Assembly (NCBI GenBank): GCA_965226435.1
Contig: CBDDCY010000013.1
Span: 1,054,001 to 1,118,000, forward strand
DNA from: UBA6623 sp965226435
Lineage (GTDB): Bacteria; Acidobacteriota; Terriglobia; Bryobacterales; UBA6623
Length of the DNA: 64,000 bases
Reading direction: 5' to 3'
The notes below the pieces were generated by a model that saw nothing but the letters and a program-made list of their open reading frames with translations, did no database searches and had not been told where the DNA came from. Of the stretch, positions 35,618 to 44,821 are shown piece by piece. A program made the translations under genes and the position numbers. The first letter of the stretch is position 1. Each line of letters begins with the position of its first letter.

Positions 35618-36472
35618 ATGGCTGACGACTACCGATTCCGACTCGCCGTCTGCAACGAACTTTTCGAGAAAACGGATTTCGCCGCCTCCTGCCGCGCCTT
35701 GAAAAAAGCGGGTTGGCAGGGCATCGAGATCGCTCCGTTCACGCTCGAAGACGAAGCGACGACGCTGTCGGCCGATCGGCGCCGGGAAACCCGCGACATC
35801 ATCATCTCCGAAGGCCTGGAGTTCGTCGGCCTCCATTGGCTGACCGTCGGCCCCGAGGGCCTCCACGTCACCACGCCCGACGAGACGGTCCGCAATAGCA
35901 GTTGGGATTTCGTTCGCCGGCTGGTCGACTTGTGCGGCGACTTGCGGGCCGACGGCTCGGGCGGCGTCATGGTGTTTGGCTCGCCTTTCCAACGCCGCAC
36001 CAACGGCGAGTTTCCCGCGCAAGTCGGCGTGCGCAACTTCACCGACGGCGTACGCTCGATCATTTCGCGGCTCGAGGCTCGCGGAGTCACGCTGTTGATC
36101 GAGGCGCTGCCGGCCGCGCAATCGGACGTCATTCTCACGCTCGACGAAGCGGCAAAAGTCGTGGCCGAACTCGACAGTCCGCATGTCAAGACGATGTTCG
36201 ATTCCCACAACGCGATCGATGAAGTCGATCCTCACGGCGAGATCGTCGCGCGCCATTGGGGTCTAATCCGTCACATTCACGTCAACGAACTCGACGGCAG
36301 CTGCCCGCGGCCCGACGGCGGCTACGATTTCAAGCCTGTGCTGCAGGTCGCCAAGGACCGCCGTTTCGAGGGTTGGGTTTCGATGGAAGTGTTCGACTTC
36401 ACGCCGGGCGCCGACAAACTCATCACCGAGGCTCACGCTTATCTGACGGACCAAATCGCGCGGCTTCATTAA
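35618..36472 (+). CDS. Sugar phosphate isomerase/epimerase (xylose-isomerase-like TIM barrel)
   Basis: A 284-residue AP-endonuclease-2/xylose-isomerase-like barrel, which usually interconverts keto- and aldo-sugars using a divalent metal. Visible features are GWQGIEIAPF, a loop VGLHWLTVGPEGLHV, the metal Glu in LLIEALPA, Asp/His in TMFDSHNAIDE and RHIHVNELDGS, and the final Glu in SMEVFDF. The substrate cannot be assigned. It starts at an ATG 17 bp after the cysteine-rich gene and ends six bases before the epimerase ATG, so these two enzymes are coupled. Confidence 0.88.
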   Translation: MADDYRFRLAVCNELFEKTDFAASCRALKKAGWQGIEIAPFTLEDEATTLSADRRRETRDIIISEGLEFVGLHWLTVGPEGLHVTTPDETVRNSSWDFVRRLVDLCGDLRADGSGGVMVFGSPFQRRTNGEFPAQVGVRNFTDGVRSIISRLEARGVTLLIEALPAAQSDVILTLDEAAKVVAELDSPHVKTMFDSHNAIDEVDPHGEIVARHWGLIRHIHVNELDGSCPRPDGGYDFKPVLQVAKDRRFEGWVSMEVFDFTPGADKLITEAHAYLTDQIARLH

Positions 36473-36478
36473 CCCCAC

Positions 36479-37429
36479 ATGAAAAATGTCCTCGTCACCG
36501 GCGGGGCCGGGTTCATCGGATCGGCGTTGGTTCGAGGCTTACTGGCCGAACCCGGCGTCGAGCGCGTCGTCGTCCTCGATAATCTGCTGACCGGCAACAA
36601 CACGAACCTCGACGAAGTTCGCTCGTCGATCGACTTTCACGATCGCGACATTCGCGACGCCGAAGCGATCACGCCTCTGTTGGCGGGCATCGATGTCGTC
36701 TTCCACCAGGCGGCCATTCCGTCCGTCCCCCGCTCGATCGCCGAGCCCGAGCTTTCCCACGACGTGAACGTCAACGGCACGTTCAACGTCTTGCTCGCCG
36801 CGCGAAACCAGGGTGTACGGCGCGTCGTCTACGCCGCTTCCTCCTCGGCCTATGGGGACACGCCGACGTTGCCGAAAGTCGAGTCCATGCCGCCGCGACC
36901 GAAATCCCCCTACGCCGTGCAGAAGTTGCTCGGCGAGTTGTATGCCAAGACGTTTTGGGATGTCTACGGGCTCGAAACCGTCGCCTTGCGCTACTTCAAT
37001 GTTTTCGGGCCAAGGCAAGACCCCAACTCCCCTTACTCGGGTGTGCTGTCGCTTTTCTGCCGCGCGGTTATCGACGGGCGTCCGCCAACGATTTACGGCG
37101 ACGGCGAACAGTCGCGCGATTTCACTTTCGTCGACAACGTCGTGCGCTTAAATCTATTGGCCGCCAGGGCGCCGGAAGCGGTCGGCAATCTTTACAACGG
37201 TGGCACGGGCAAGCGCTACACGCTGAACCAAACCTGGGCGACGCTGAATCGAATCGCGGGAACGTCGATCGACGCCGAATACGCGCCGGCTCGCGAGGGC
37301 GACGTGCGCGATTCCGAAGCCGACACAACCGCCGCCGAGCGCGACTTAGGTTACCGGCCAAGCGTCGATTTCGAAGAGGGTTTGCGGCGCACGGTGCAAT
37401 GGTATCGCCAAACCGAGCCGCGCACGTAA
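36479..37429 (+). CDS. NAD-dependent nucleotide-sugar epimerase/dehydratase
   Basis: A 316-residue extended short-chain dehydrogenase of the UDP-sugar 4-epimerase type. The NAD site is GGAGFIGSALV, the catalytic Ser-Tyr-Lys are in AASSSAYG and SPYAVQK, and the substrate region includes RYFNVFGPRQDPNSPYSGV, close to WbpP-like N-acetylglucosamine 4-epimerases. It probably feeds envelope glycan synthesis. The last few codons (QTEPRT) and the stop come from repeat R3 that overlaps the gene end, so the native C-terminus may have been replaced. Confidence 0.9.
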   Translation: MKNVLVTGGAGFIGSALVRGLLAEPGVERVVVLDNLLTGNNTNLDEVRSSIDFHDRDIRDAEAITPLLAGIDVVFHQAAIPSVPRSIAEPELSHDVNVNGTFNVLLAARNQGVRRVVYAASSSAYGDTPTLPKVESMPPRPKSPYAVQKLLGELYAKTFWDVYGLETVALRYFNVFGPRQDPNSPYSGVLSLFCRAVIDGRPPTIYGDGEQSRDFTFVDNVVRLNLLAARAPEAVGNLYNGGTGKRYTLNQTWATLNRIAGTSIDAEYAPAREGDVRDSEADTTAAERDLGYRPSVDFEEGLRRTVQWYRQTEPRT

Positions 37430-37446
37430 GTAAGCGGTATCCGATG
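37408..37446 (-). repeat. Dispersed repeat R3, copy overlapping a gene end
   Basis: CCAAACCGAGCCGCG followed by TAAGCGGTATCCGATG matches the R3 unit at 63319-63359 with a few changes. Both are followed by a shared word AAGTGATGATCC about 20-30 bases further on. The first 22 bases lie inside the epimerase gene. Confidence 0.7.
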
Positions 37447-37553
37447 CCGTCCCCCGCAAGCAAGGCAAGTGATGATCCTAGATCCTCCTCACTAGGCCTC
37501 TTGCGAAAATAATACTGAGTACGTACGATGCATTACTCTCAAGATCGCCAAAC

Positions 37554-37714
37554 TAGCAAATCTCTTGAGCCGCGAAGCGGCGGCAGGAAAATAGCCCAGG
37601 GTGGAGCCGAAGGCGGAACCCTGGGTACGAAACAATCAGGTCGAGCCCTGGAGGGGCGGCAGGAACGTCCCGGCGCCCATTTTCATGGCGCTATTATGAA
37701 TCCGCGGATTCATA
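37554..37714. repeat. Dispersed structured repeat R2, full copy 2
   Basis: The second full R2 copy, matching 34253-34412. Its central hairpin is clearer: AGCCCAGGGT, GGAGCCGAAGGCGGA, ACCCTGGGTA. It ends in a 20-base perfect palindrome TATGAATCCGCGGATTCATA (37695-37714). With the R3 unit it fills most of the 375-bp gap 37430-37804; the part between them is AT-rich. It lies 90 bp before the ABC operon. Confidence 0.85.
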
Positions 37715-37804
37715 AAAGCGGCCGCATCTTGATTTCCAAGGCAGTCGGCGCCGTTCTCGGCTCCATCCCGTCGCCCGTCACACTTCGAGTAAGCTCAGAA
37801 CAGC

Positions 37805-38512
37805 ATGGCGGAGACGGTTTTCGAGGCGCGCGGCGTTACCAAGATCTACGATATGGGCGAGACGCAGGTGCACGCGCTGCGCGGCGTTGATCTCGATCTG
37901 TACGAGCGCGAACTAATCGTCTTGCTGGGGCCTTCCGGCAGCGGCAAGTCCACCCTGCTGAATATTCTCGGCGGTCTCGACACCGCCAGCGGAGGGACCG
38001 TCACCTATCACGGCAAGGAGCTGACCAGTGCCGGTGACCGCGAGCTGACCGAGTACCGTCGTTTCCACGTCGGCTTCGTCTTCCAGTTCTACAATCTGAT
38101 CCCAAGTCTGACGGCTCGCGAGAACGTGGCGGTCGTTACGGAAATCGCGCGCGACCCGATGACGCCCGACGAAGCGCTCGGGTTGGTCAACCTCGGTAAT
38201 CGCGTCAACCACTTCCCCGCGCAGCTTTCCGGCGGCGAGCAGCAGCGTGTCGCCATCGCCCGCGCCATCGCCAAACGTCCCGCCGTGCTTCTTTGCGACG
38301 AACCCACCGGGGCGCTCGACTCGGCGACGGGGGTTTTGGTGCTCGAGGCCCTCGAGCGCGTGAATCGCGACATGGGAACAACAACCGCCGTGATTACGCA
38401 CAACGCCGACATCGCCCGCATGGCCGACCGCGTGGTGCACTTGAGCGACGGCAACATCAGCAGCATCGAGACGAACGCCGAAAGGAAACCGGCGAAGGAA
38501 TTGCATTGGTAA
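37805..38512 (+). CDS. ABC transporter ATPase, MacB/LolD type
   Basis: A 235-residue ATPase driving an FtsX-type exporter. Walker A GPSGSGKST, Q-loop region VFQFYNLIPSLTARENV, signature LSGGEQQRVAIARA, Walker B LLCDEPTGALD and H-loop TAVITHNADIA are all intact. The family pumps peptides, lipids or toxic compounds with a mechanotransmission permease. The permease gene starts four bases after the stop. The ATG at 37805 is preceded by a weak purine stretch; R2 lies upstream. Confidence 0.95.
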   Translation: MAETVFEARGVTKIYDMGETQVHALRGVDLDLYERELIVLLGPSGSGKSTLLNILGGLDTASGGTVTYHGKELTSAGDRELTEYRRFHVGFVFQFYNLIPSLTARENVAVVTEIARDPMTPDEALGLVNLGNRVNHFPAQLSGGEQQRVAIARAIAKRPAVLLCDEPTGALDSATGVLVLEALERVNRDMGTTTAVITHNADIARMADRVVHLSDGNISSIETNAERKPAKELHW

Positions 38513-38516
38513 TCGC

Positions 38517-40880
38517 GTGAGCGCGCTCAACCGCAAATTATTTCGCGACCTATGGCACATCAAGGGCCAGGCGTTCGCGATCGCGCTGGTGATCACCGCC
38601 GGCGCCGCGACCTTCGTCATGGCGCTGACGACGCTGGGTTCGCTCAAAGTCACGCGCTCGACCTTCTACAACGACTATCGTTTCGCCGATGTTTTCGCGA
38701 TGCTCAAGCGCGCGCCCGACGGGTTGCGGTCGCGGTTGCAGGCGATTCCCGGGGTGGCGCAGGTCGAAACGCGCGTAGTGGCTCCGGTGAATCTCGTCAT
38801 CGAGGACTTCGCGGATCCGGTGACGGGACTGATTCACTCGTTGCCGGACTTTTCCGACCCGCTTCTCAACGGCGTTTTTCTCCGAACCGGCCGCTTGCCC
38901 GAATCGGGTCGCGACGACGAAATCGTGGCTCATGAGACTTTCACGCAGGCTCACGGTTTCGAACCGGGCGACCGTCTGCACGCCATCATCAACGGCCGGC
39001 GAAAGCGCTTGACCATAGTCGGCATCGCCTTGGCGCCCGAGTATGTCTACGCGATTCGCCCGGGAGATTTGTTCCCCGATTTCTCCGGCTTCGGCGTTCT
39101 CTGGATGCGGCGCAAACCGTTGGCGACCGCCTTTGACATGGATGGCGCTTTCAACAACGTCTCGCTTACCCTTGCCGCCGGCGCCAAAGAGGAGGAAGTG
39201 ATCGACCGGGTCGACGACTTGCTGGCGCGCTACGGCGGCCTGGGCGCCTTCGGGCGAATGGATCAGGTCTCGCACCGCTTCCTGTACGAAGAGTTTCGGC
39301 AACTCGAGCAGATGGCGACCGTCTACCCAATCATCTTTCTGGGTGTCGCGGCCTTTCTACTCAACGTTGTGATCAGCCGGCTGATTCGCACCGAAAGGGA
39401 GCAGATCGCGACCCTCAAGGCGTTCGGCTACTCGAACTTCGCGGTCGGTTGGCACTACTCCAAGCTTGTACTCGTGATTACGGCGATAGGCATTGCCGGA
39501 GGCATCATCGCCGGCACGCGTTTCGCCCTCGGGATGTCCCATATGTACATGGAGTTTTACCGCTTTCCGTTCCTGCGCTTTACGGTTGATCCTCAGGTCG
39601 GGATCACCGCGGCGTTGGTGGGGGCGGTGGCGGCATTGACAGGGACGCTTTACTCGGTGCGTTTGGCGGTGCGGGCAGCGCCGGCCGAGGCCATGCGGCC
39701 CGAGCCGCCGGCCAAGTATCGCGAGACTCTCGTCGAGCGCTTGGGGCTAAAGCGATGGTTGGCGCAGCCCACGCGAATGATTATCCGCAATATCGAGCGA
39801 CGTCCGCTCAAATCGTTTCTTTCGAGCCTGGGGATCGCTTTTTCCTACGCCATCTTGATGGTCGGCTTTTTCTTCGGCGACGCGATGGCGTTCATGATCC
39901 GATTTCAGTTCAACTTCACGCAACGCGACGACATGACCGTAACCTTCGTGGAACCAACATCGCGTCGCGTAATCCACGACCTGCTGAGCTTGCCGGGCGC
40001 CGAATCCGGCCAAGTATTTCGTACCGTGCCGGTCCGGCTCCGTTCCGGGCATCGCACTTATCGCACGACGATTCAAGGTGTCGACCCCGACGGTGATCTG
40101 TATCGGCTGCTGGACGAGGATTTCAACTTGATCGAGATTCCGCCCTCGGGCATGTTGCTGACCGGTTACCTGGCCGATCTGCTGGGGGTCGAGCCGGGCG
40201 ATGAAATTACCGCCGAAGTACTCGAAGGCGAGCGCCCTCTCAAGCGGATCGTCGTCACCGGAACGGCCCATCAGTACTTGGGCGTCGGTGCTTACATGCG
40301 CTTGGACGCGTTGAACCGATTGATGCGCGAGGGGCATGCCGTCTCGGGGGTTTACTTGGCGGCGGATTCGCTCCACGAGCAGGAGATCTACGCCGCGCTC
40401 AAGGAAGCGCCCCGAGTAGCGGGCGTGACCGTGGCGCGCAACGCCATCAAGAATCTCGAGGATACGATGGCGGAACAGATGCTGACCTTCGCTTTCTTCA
40501 TGACGCTTTTCGCGGGCAGCATCGCGGTCGGCGTCGTTTATAACAGCGCCCGCATCGCGCTTTCCGAACGCGCCCGCGAACTGGCCAGCTTGCGAGTGCT
40601 CGGCTTCACGCGCGGTGAGATTTCCTACATCTTGCTGGGGGAGTTGGCCGTGCTGACGCTGGCCGCGATCCCATTGGGTTTCCTGTTGGGGCACGCGTTG
40701 AGTTTGTATATCGTCGAAGGCATCCAGACCGACCTTTTTCGGATTCCGATGATTAAGTCTCCCAAGACCTACGCGTTTTCGGCGACGGTCGTGTTGGTTG
40801 CGGCGACGATTTCTGCTCTCATGGTAAGAAGGAAGTTGGATCGACTGGACTTGGTCGAGGTTCTCAAGACGAAAGAGTAA
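38517..40880 (+). CDS. ABC transporter permease, FtsX/MacB type
   Basis: A 787-residue permease with two FtsX-like units: an N-terminal helix (FAIALVITAGAATFVMALTTLG), a large external domain, three helices around residues 265-390, then a second repeat with helix FLSSLGIAFSYAILMVGFFFG, a second external domain and three C-terminal helices. This double layout is found in DevC/lipoprotein-type exporters. The start is a GTG four bases after the ATPase. It ends three bases before the adaptor gene, so the three form one operon. The exported substrate is unknown; no outer-membrane TolC partner is in the window. Confidence 0.93.
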   Translation: MSALNRKLFRDLWHIKGQAFAIALVITAGAATFVMALTTLGSLKVTRSTFYNDYRFADVFAMLKRAPDGLRSRLQAIPGVAQVETRVVAPVNLVIEDFADPVTGLIHSLPDFSDPLLNGVFLRTGRLPESGRDDEIVAHETFTQAHGFEPGDRLHAIINGRRKRLTIVGIALAPEYVYAIRPGDLFPDFSGFGVLWMRRKPLATAFDMDGAFNNVSLTLAAGAKEEEVIDRVDDLLARYGGLGAFGRMDQVSHRFLYEEFRQLEQMATVYPIIFLGVAAFLLNVVISRLIRTEREQIATLKAFGYSNFAVGWHYSKLVLVITAIGIAGGIIAGTRFALGMSHMYMEFYRFPFLRFTVDPQVGITAALVGAVAALTGTLYSVRLAVRAAPAEAMRPEPPAKYRETLVERLGLKRWLAQPTRMIIRNIERRPLKSFLSSLGIAFSYAILMVGFFFGDAMAFMIRFQFNFTQRDDMTVTFVEPTSRRVIHDLLSLPGAESGQVFRTVPVRLRSGHRTYRTTIQGVDPDGDLYRLLDEDFNLIEIPPSGMLLTGYLADLLGVEPGDEITAEVLEGERPLKRIVVTGTAHQYLGVGAYMRLDALNRLMREGHAVSGVYLAADSLHEQEIYAALKEAPRVAGVTVARNAIKNLEDTMAEQMLTFAFFMTLFAGSIAVGVVYNSARIALSERARELASLRVLGFTRGEISYILLGELAVLTLAAIPLGFLLGHALSLYIVEGIQTDLFRIPMIKSPKTYAFSATVVLVAATISALMVRRKLDRLDLVEVLKTKE

Positions 40881-40883
40881 ACC

Positions 40884-41117
40884 ATGCGCTGGGGAAGAAA
40901 AATTGGCCTGGCCGTGCTTGCGCTAGTGATCGTCCTCGCGATCGTGAGAGGCTTCCAACCGCAACCCGTTATCGTCAACGTGGCGGAGGCCTCGCGCGGA
41001 GCGATGCGCGTGACGGTCGAGGAAGAGGGCAAAACCCGCGTCATCGACCGCTTCGTCGTCTCGGCGCCCATCGCGGGTTTCGCCCGGCGCGTCGAGATGG
41101 ATGTCGGCGACCTGTGA
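40884..41117 (+). pseudogene. HlyD-family adaptor, N-terminal piece before a frameshift
   Basis: 77 residues with an N-terminal membrane anchor (IGLAVLALVIVLAIVRGF) and the beginning of the membrane-fusion protein fold (VTVEEEGKTRVIDRFVVSAPIAG). The frame stops in VEMDVGDL at TGA. The homologous text continues in the next frame as KRGTVLVRLDP, which is the lipoyl half-motif that must follow. A deleted G in CTG(G)TGAAA explains the break. With the next entry it forms one adaptor gene. Confidence 0.8.
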
Positions 41118-42088
41118 AACGCGGCACGGTTTTGGTGCGGCTCGATCCGCTACGCGCTCGCGTCTTGGACCCTCGCAGTCGGGCCGAGGCGACGGCGCGC
41201 GTCGCGGCGGCCGAGGCGTCGCTGAGCGCGGCCAAGCAAGACGTCGAGGCGGCGGCGACTGATGCGAGTTTTCGCGAGAGCGAACTCAAACGCACGCGCG
41301 AGCTTTTCGAGTCGTTGACGATCCCCAAGCAGAGCCTTGACAAAGCCGAAACCGATTCCCGGCGCGCGCATGCGACGTTGCGTTCGGCGAAATTTTCGGT
41401 GGAGGTCTCGCGTCACCAACTTGAGGTCGCCCGTACGGCCCTGCGTTACTCCGCCGCCCAGCAGGCGGGACGACCGTCGGAAACCGTTGCGATCAGCTCG
41501 CCGGTTTCCGGACGTGTTCTCAAACTGATTCACGAAAGCGAAGGCGTCGTGCAGGCCGGCCAAGCGCTTGTGGAAATCGGAGACCCTCGCGGCCTTGAGA
41601 TCGAAGTCGAAGTTCTCTCCGCCGATGCCGTCAAGATCACCCCCGGCACGAGAACTTTGCTCGAACGCTGGGGCGGGGAAGAGCCGCTTGAAGCGGAAGT
41701 GCGCACCGTCGAGCCGGTCGGTTTCACGAAAATATCGGCCCTAGGCGTCGAGGAGCAACGCGTTCTGGTGATCGCCGATATCGTTTCTCCTCCCGAGGAA
41801 TGGCAACGCCTCGGGGATGGCTACCGCGTCGAGGCGCAATTCGTATTGTGGGAAGAGGCCGAGGTCTTGCAAATCCCCGGCAATACGCTGTTTCGCCGCG
41901 GTGATGGTTGGGCGGTCTTTGTGATCGAAGCCGGCATGGCCCGGCGGCGCGAAGTGACCTTGGGTCGGCGAAACGGCCTGACGGCGCAGGTCCTTTCCGG
42001 CGTCCAGCAGGGCGAGACCCTCATTGCCCATCCCGACGAGGCGATTGACGAAGGGGTCGAGGTGGCGTCCCTCGACGAAGGGATCTAG
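41114..42088 (+). CDS. HlyD-family membrane-fusion adaptor, C-terminal piece after a frameshift
   Basis: 324 residues from a GTG that overlaps the TGA of the N-terminal piece (GTGA). It contains the lipoyl domain continuation, an alpha-helical hairpin with coiled-coil heptads (AEASLSAAKQDVEAAATD region, residues 30-110), a second lipoyl half (AISSPVSGRVLKLIHESEGV) and the beta-barrel and membrane-proximal domains. The adaptor links the ABC permease to the outer membrane. Without the N-terminal anchor it would not be exported, so as read the gene is probably inactive unless the break is a sequencing error or the ribosome shifts. Confidence 0.82.
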   Translation: MKRGTVLVRLDPLRARVLDPRSRAEATARVAAAEASLSAAKQDVEAAATDASFRESELKRTRELFESLTIPKQSLDKAETDSRRAHATLRSAKFSVEVSRHQLEVARTALRYSAAQQAGRPSETVAISSPVSGRVLKLIHESEGVVQAGQALVEIGDPRGLEIEVEVLSADAVKITPGTRTLLERWGGEEPLEAEVRTVEPVGFTKISALGVEEQRVLVIADIVSPPEEWQRLGDGYRVEAQFVLWEEAEVLQIPGNTLFRRGDGWAVFVIEAGMARRREVTLGRRNGLTAQVLSGVQQGETLIAHPDEAIDEGVEVASLDEGI

Positions 42089-42256
42089 GTGAATCGAGGC
42101 GAAGCGGCCCCCCAAGGGGTTTCGGTGGGACCTTGGCGAACATGAGTTGGCTTACGTTGATCCCAAGCATGGACAGCGCGTTTGCGATGCCATCGGTCCC
42201 GCCGCTCAAGTAACCTAGAGGAGCACGCGAACGCCCACGCAAAGGGAGATTCCATC

Positions 42257-43666
42257 ATGAAAACCTTTCGCCTCTTCGTTCTTACCACCGCCTTTCTCAT
42301 CCTCGCCGGCGCTGTCATCGCCGGCGCGCCGCCAACCGTCGAGGAACAAAACTGGGCGCGTTGGCGCGGTCCTTACGACACCGGCATGGCCGCCGGGGGT
42401 GCTCGCACCGAGTGGAGCGAAACCGAAAACGTCAAGTGGAAAATCGACGTGCCGGGCAAGGGTCTATCCTCACCGGTCATATGGGGCGACAAGATATTTC
42501 TCACTACCGCTGTTCCCACCGAGCCCGTCACCGAGGCGCAACCGATGCGCCGGCCGTTTCGCAAACGGCCCTCCGGCGAGCGGTCATCCTCCGATAAGCG
42601 GCCGCCTCGAAAACGAGCCGGGAAGAAAGGCTTCGGCATGCGGATCGGAAAAGCCTCCGGCGTGGAGCATCGCTTCGAAATCTGGTGCATCAACAAGAAC
42701 ACGGGCGAAACGTTGTGGAGCAAAGTCGCCAAGACGGCCACCCCGCATGAAGGCTATCACCAGCGCTACGGCAGTTTCGCGTCCAATTCCCCGGTGACCG
42801 ACGGCCAACGGGTCTACGCCTATTTCGGGTCCCGCGGCATCTTCGCCTATGACCTCGACGGCAATCCAATTTGGGAAAGAGACCTCGGCGTCAAGATGGA
42901 GAAGATTCTGCAATTCGGCGAGGGAACAGCCCCCGTTCTCCACGGCGATACTCTCTTGCTGAAACTCGATCATCAAGGCGATTCGGTGATCGTCGCGCTC
43001 GACAAGAAAAGCGGCAAGGAACTCTGGCGGCACAATCGCGATGAGATGTCCTCATGGTCGGCGCCCTTGGTTGTGGAACACGACGGGCGTAAACAAGCCA
43101 TCGTCAGCGGGACAACGAAGACGCGAAGCTACGACTTGAAAACGGGCGAGGTGATCTGGGAGGTCGCCGGGCTCGGCCGCAACGTGATTCCAAACCCGGT
43201 CAAGCAAAACGACACCGTGCTCGTGATGAGCGGCTACCGCGACCCCAATCTGCAAGCTATTCGTTTGGGGGGCTCGGGAGACATCACGAATTCCGACCAA
43301 ATCCTGTGGACCAACCAGCGCGCCAATTCCTATACCGCCTCGCCGGTTCTTTATGAGAACAGGTTTTACTTCGCCACCGACAACGGCTTTTTCAGTTGCC
43401 TGAACGCAACGAACGGGATGCCCTACTATCATCAGCAGCGGCTGCCGGGTTCGCCCACTCTCAAGTCCTCGCCGGTCGGCGCGGGCGGCCATATCTACAT
43501 TGCCACCGAAAACGGCGCGGTGATCGTGCTCAAGATGGGTGAAGAGTTTGAGGTCGTCTCGGTGAACGAGATGGGCGACCATTCTTTCATCGCCTCGCCG
43601 GCGATCTTGGACGGCGAGATTTTCCTGCGCAGCGAAACGTCCCTTTTCGCCATCAGCGCCAAGTAG
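42257..43666 (+). CDS. Secreted PQQ-like beta-propeller protein
   Basis: A 469-residue protein with a signal peptide (LFVLTTAFLILAGAVIAGA). It begins NWARWRGPYDTGM, typical of PQQ-like (YncE/BamB-type) propeller proteins common in planctomycetes and acidobacteria, and continues with repeated blades (YAYFGSRGIFAYDLDGN, ALDKKSGKELWRHN). The PQQ-binding residues of true dehydrogenases are not visible, so a scaffold role is likelier than a redox enzyme. A basic insertion of about 30 residues (98-129, rich in Arg, Lys and Pro) breaks the second blade. AAAGGGAGA precedes the ATG. Confidence 0.85.
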   Translation: MKTFRLFVLTTAFLILAGAVIAGAPPTVEEQNWARWRGPYDTGMAAGGARTEWSETENVKWKIDVPGKGLSSPVIWGDKIFLTTAVPTEPVTEAQPMRRPFRKRPSGERSSSDKRPPRKRAGKKGFGMRIGKASGVEHRFEIWCINKNTGETLWSKVAKTATPHEGYHQRYGSFASNSPVTDGQRVYAYFGSRGIFAYDLDGNPIWERDLGVKMEKILQFGEGTAPVLHGDTLLLKLDHQGDSVIVALDKKSGKELWRHNRDEMSSWSAPLVVEHDGRKQAIVSGTTKTRSYDLKTGEVIWEVAGLGRNVIPNPVKQNDTVLVMSGYRDPNLQAIRLGGSGDITNSDQILWTNQRANSYTASPVLYENRFYFATDNGFFSCLNATNGMPYYHQQRLPGSPTLKSSPVGAGGHIYIATENGAVIVLKMGEEFEVVSVNEMGDHSFIASPAILDGEIFLRSETSLFAISAK

Positions 43667-43699
43667 CGCGGACGCTTCCAACCCCGAGGAGTTTCTTTC

Positions 43700-44791
43700 A
43701 TGCCCCAGCATCATCTAAACAGCCAGGTATCGAAGGCATGCCGGCTCCGAACGATTGCCCGAAGCGTTTGCGCGCTCGCCGTTCTCACGGCCTGGTTCGC
43801 CCTTTCCGCGGTCGAGGCCCGCGCCGAACTGCGATTCTCCTCCTTAGGCGATTTCCAGCTCGAGAGCGGCGAAGTCATTCAAGATTGCAAGATCGGCTAT
43901 CGCACCTTCGGCACGTTGAACGCCGAGCGTTCGAACGCCGTCCTGTTCCCAACCTGGTTCACCGGGAACACGAAAGACCTCGTTGCATTCATGGCGGCCG
44001 ACGGCATGGTCGACACCTCGAAATACTACGTCGTGGCCGTCGACGCGCCGGGCAACGGCATTTCCTCTTCGCCCTCGAACAGCGTCAAGCAGGCAAGAGG
44101 AGCATTTCCTCGTTTTTCGATTGGCGACATGGTTCGCTCACAATACAAGCTGCTAACCGGCGAACTAGGCATCCGGCATTTGCATGCGGTGATGGGTATT
44201 TCGATGGGCGGCATGCAGACGTTCGAGTGGATCGTCGCCTATCCGAAATTCATGGACCGCGCGATACCGATCATCGGCTCACCGCGGCTGGCCGCGTATG
44301 ATTTGTTGCTGTGGCGCACCGAACTCAATGTGATCGAAGCCGTGCTCGCGGCCTACTCCGATCCCGCCGAGCAACGCCGCGTCGCCATGAAGCTGGCGAA
44401 TGACGTTCAGCAGTTGGCCCTGATGTCGCCCGGCCGATTTAACGCCGACGTCTCGCGAGAACAAATCGAAGTGAAGATGGCGACGACCGAGGCTGAAACC
44501 ATCAAGAAGATGGATGCCTATGACTGGGCAAGCCAGTTGCGAGCGATGATCGGCCACGACGTTTCGCGCCGTGTCGGGGGCAAGATCGAGTTAGCCGCCG
44601 CAGAAGTGGAGGCCGACGTCTTCGTGATTTCCGCCATCCAGGATCATATGGTCACCCCGGAGCCGTCGTTCGATTTCGCCGCGCGGCTAAAGGCTCGCAC
44701 TTTCAAAATGGAAAGCGATTGCGGCCACTTGTCATTTCAGTGCCAAGCCGACGAGGTCAAAACCGCCGTCCGCGAGTTTTTGGCGGAATAG
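43700..44791 (+). CDS. Secreted alpha/beta hydrolase of the homoserine acetyltransferase (MetX) family
   Basis: A 363-residue alpha/beta-hydrolase with a signal peptide (SVCALAVLTAWFALSAVEARA). The core matches MetX: IGYRTFGTLNAERSNAVL, the nucleophile Ser168 in GISMGGMQ, Asp in SAIQDHMVTP and His in ESDCGHLSF. True MetX is cytoplasmic and acetylates homoserine. The signal peptide points to a periplasmic esterase or acyltransferase of unknown substrate. The start ATG is 33 bp after the propeller gene on the same strand, so the pair may be cotranscribed. Confidence 0.88.
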   Translation: MPQHHLNSQVSKACRLRTIARSVCALAVLTAWFALSAVEARAELRFSSLGDFQLESGEVIQDCKIGYRTFGTLNAERSNAVLFPTWFTGNTKDLVAFMAADGMVDTSKYYVVAVDAPGNGISSSPSNSVKQARGAFPRFSIGDMVRSQYKLLTGELGIRHLHAVMGISMGGMQTFEWIVAYPKFMDRAIPIIGSPRLAAYDLLLWRTELNVIEAVLAAYSDPAEQRRVAMKLANDVQQLALMSPGRFNADVSREQIEVKMATTEAETIKKMDAYDWASQLRAMIGHDVSRRVGGKIELAAAEVEADVFVISAIQDHMVTPEPSFDFAARLKARTFKMESDCGHLSFQCQADEVKTAVREFLAE

Positions 44792-44821
44792 CTTGACGCC
44801 GTCAGCACGCCGATGGACGAT

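Noticed and set aside
34253..37714. CRISPR-like array made by the repeated units
   Set aside because: Copies are far apart, long and unevenly spaced, with no regular spacers and no cas genes.
37528..37890. + strand frame upstream of the ABC ATPase
   Set aside because: It is mostly repeat R2 translated (SRSGGRKIAQGG), then runs out of frame into the ATPase gene.
41114..41117. Programmed frameshift in the adaptor gene
   Set aside because: No slippery heptamer or strong downstream structure was seen at the break; simple deletion is the simpler explanation.
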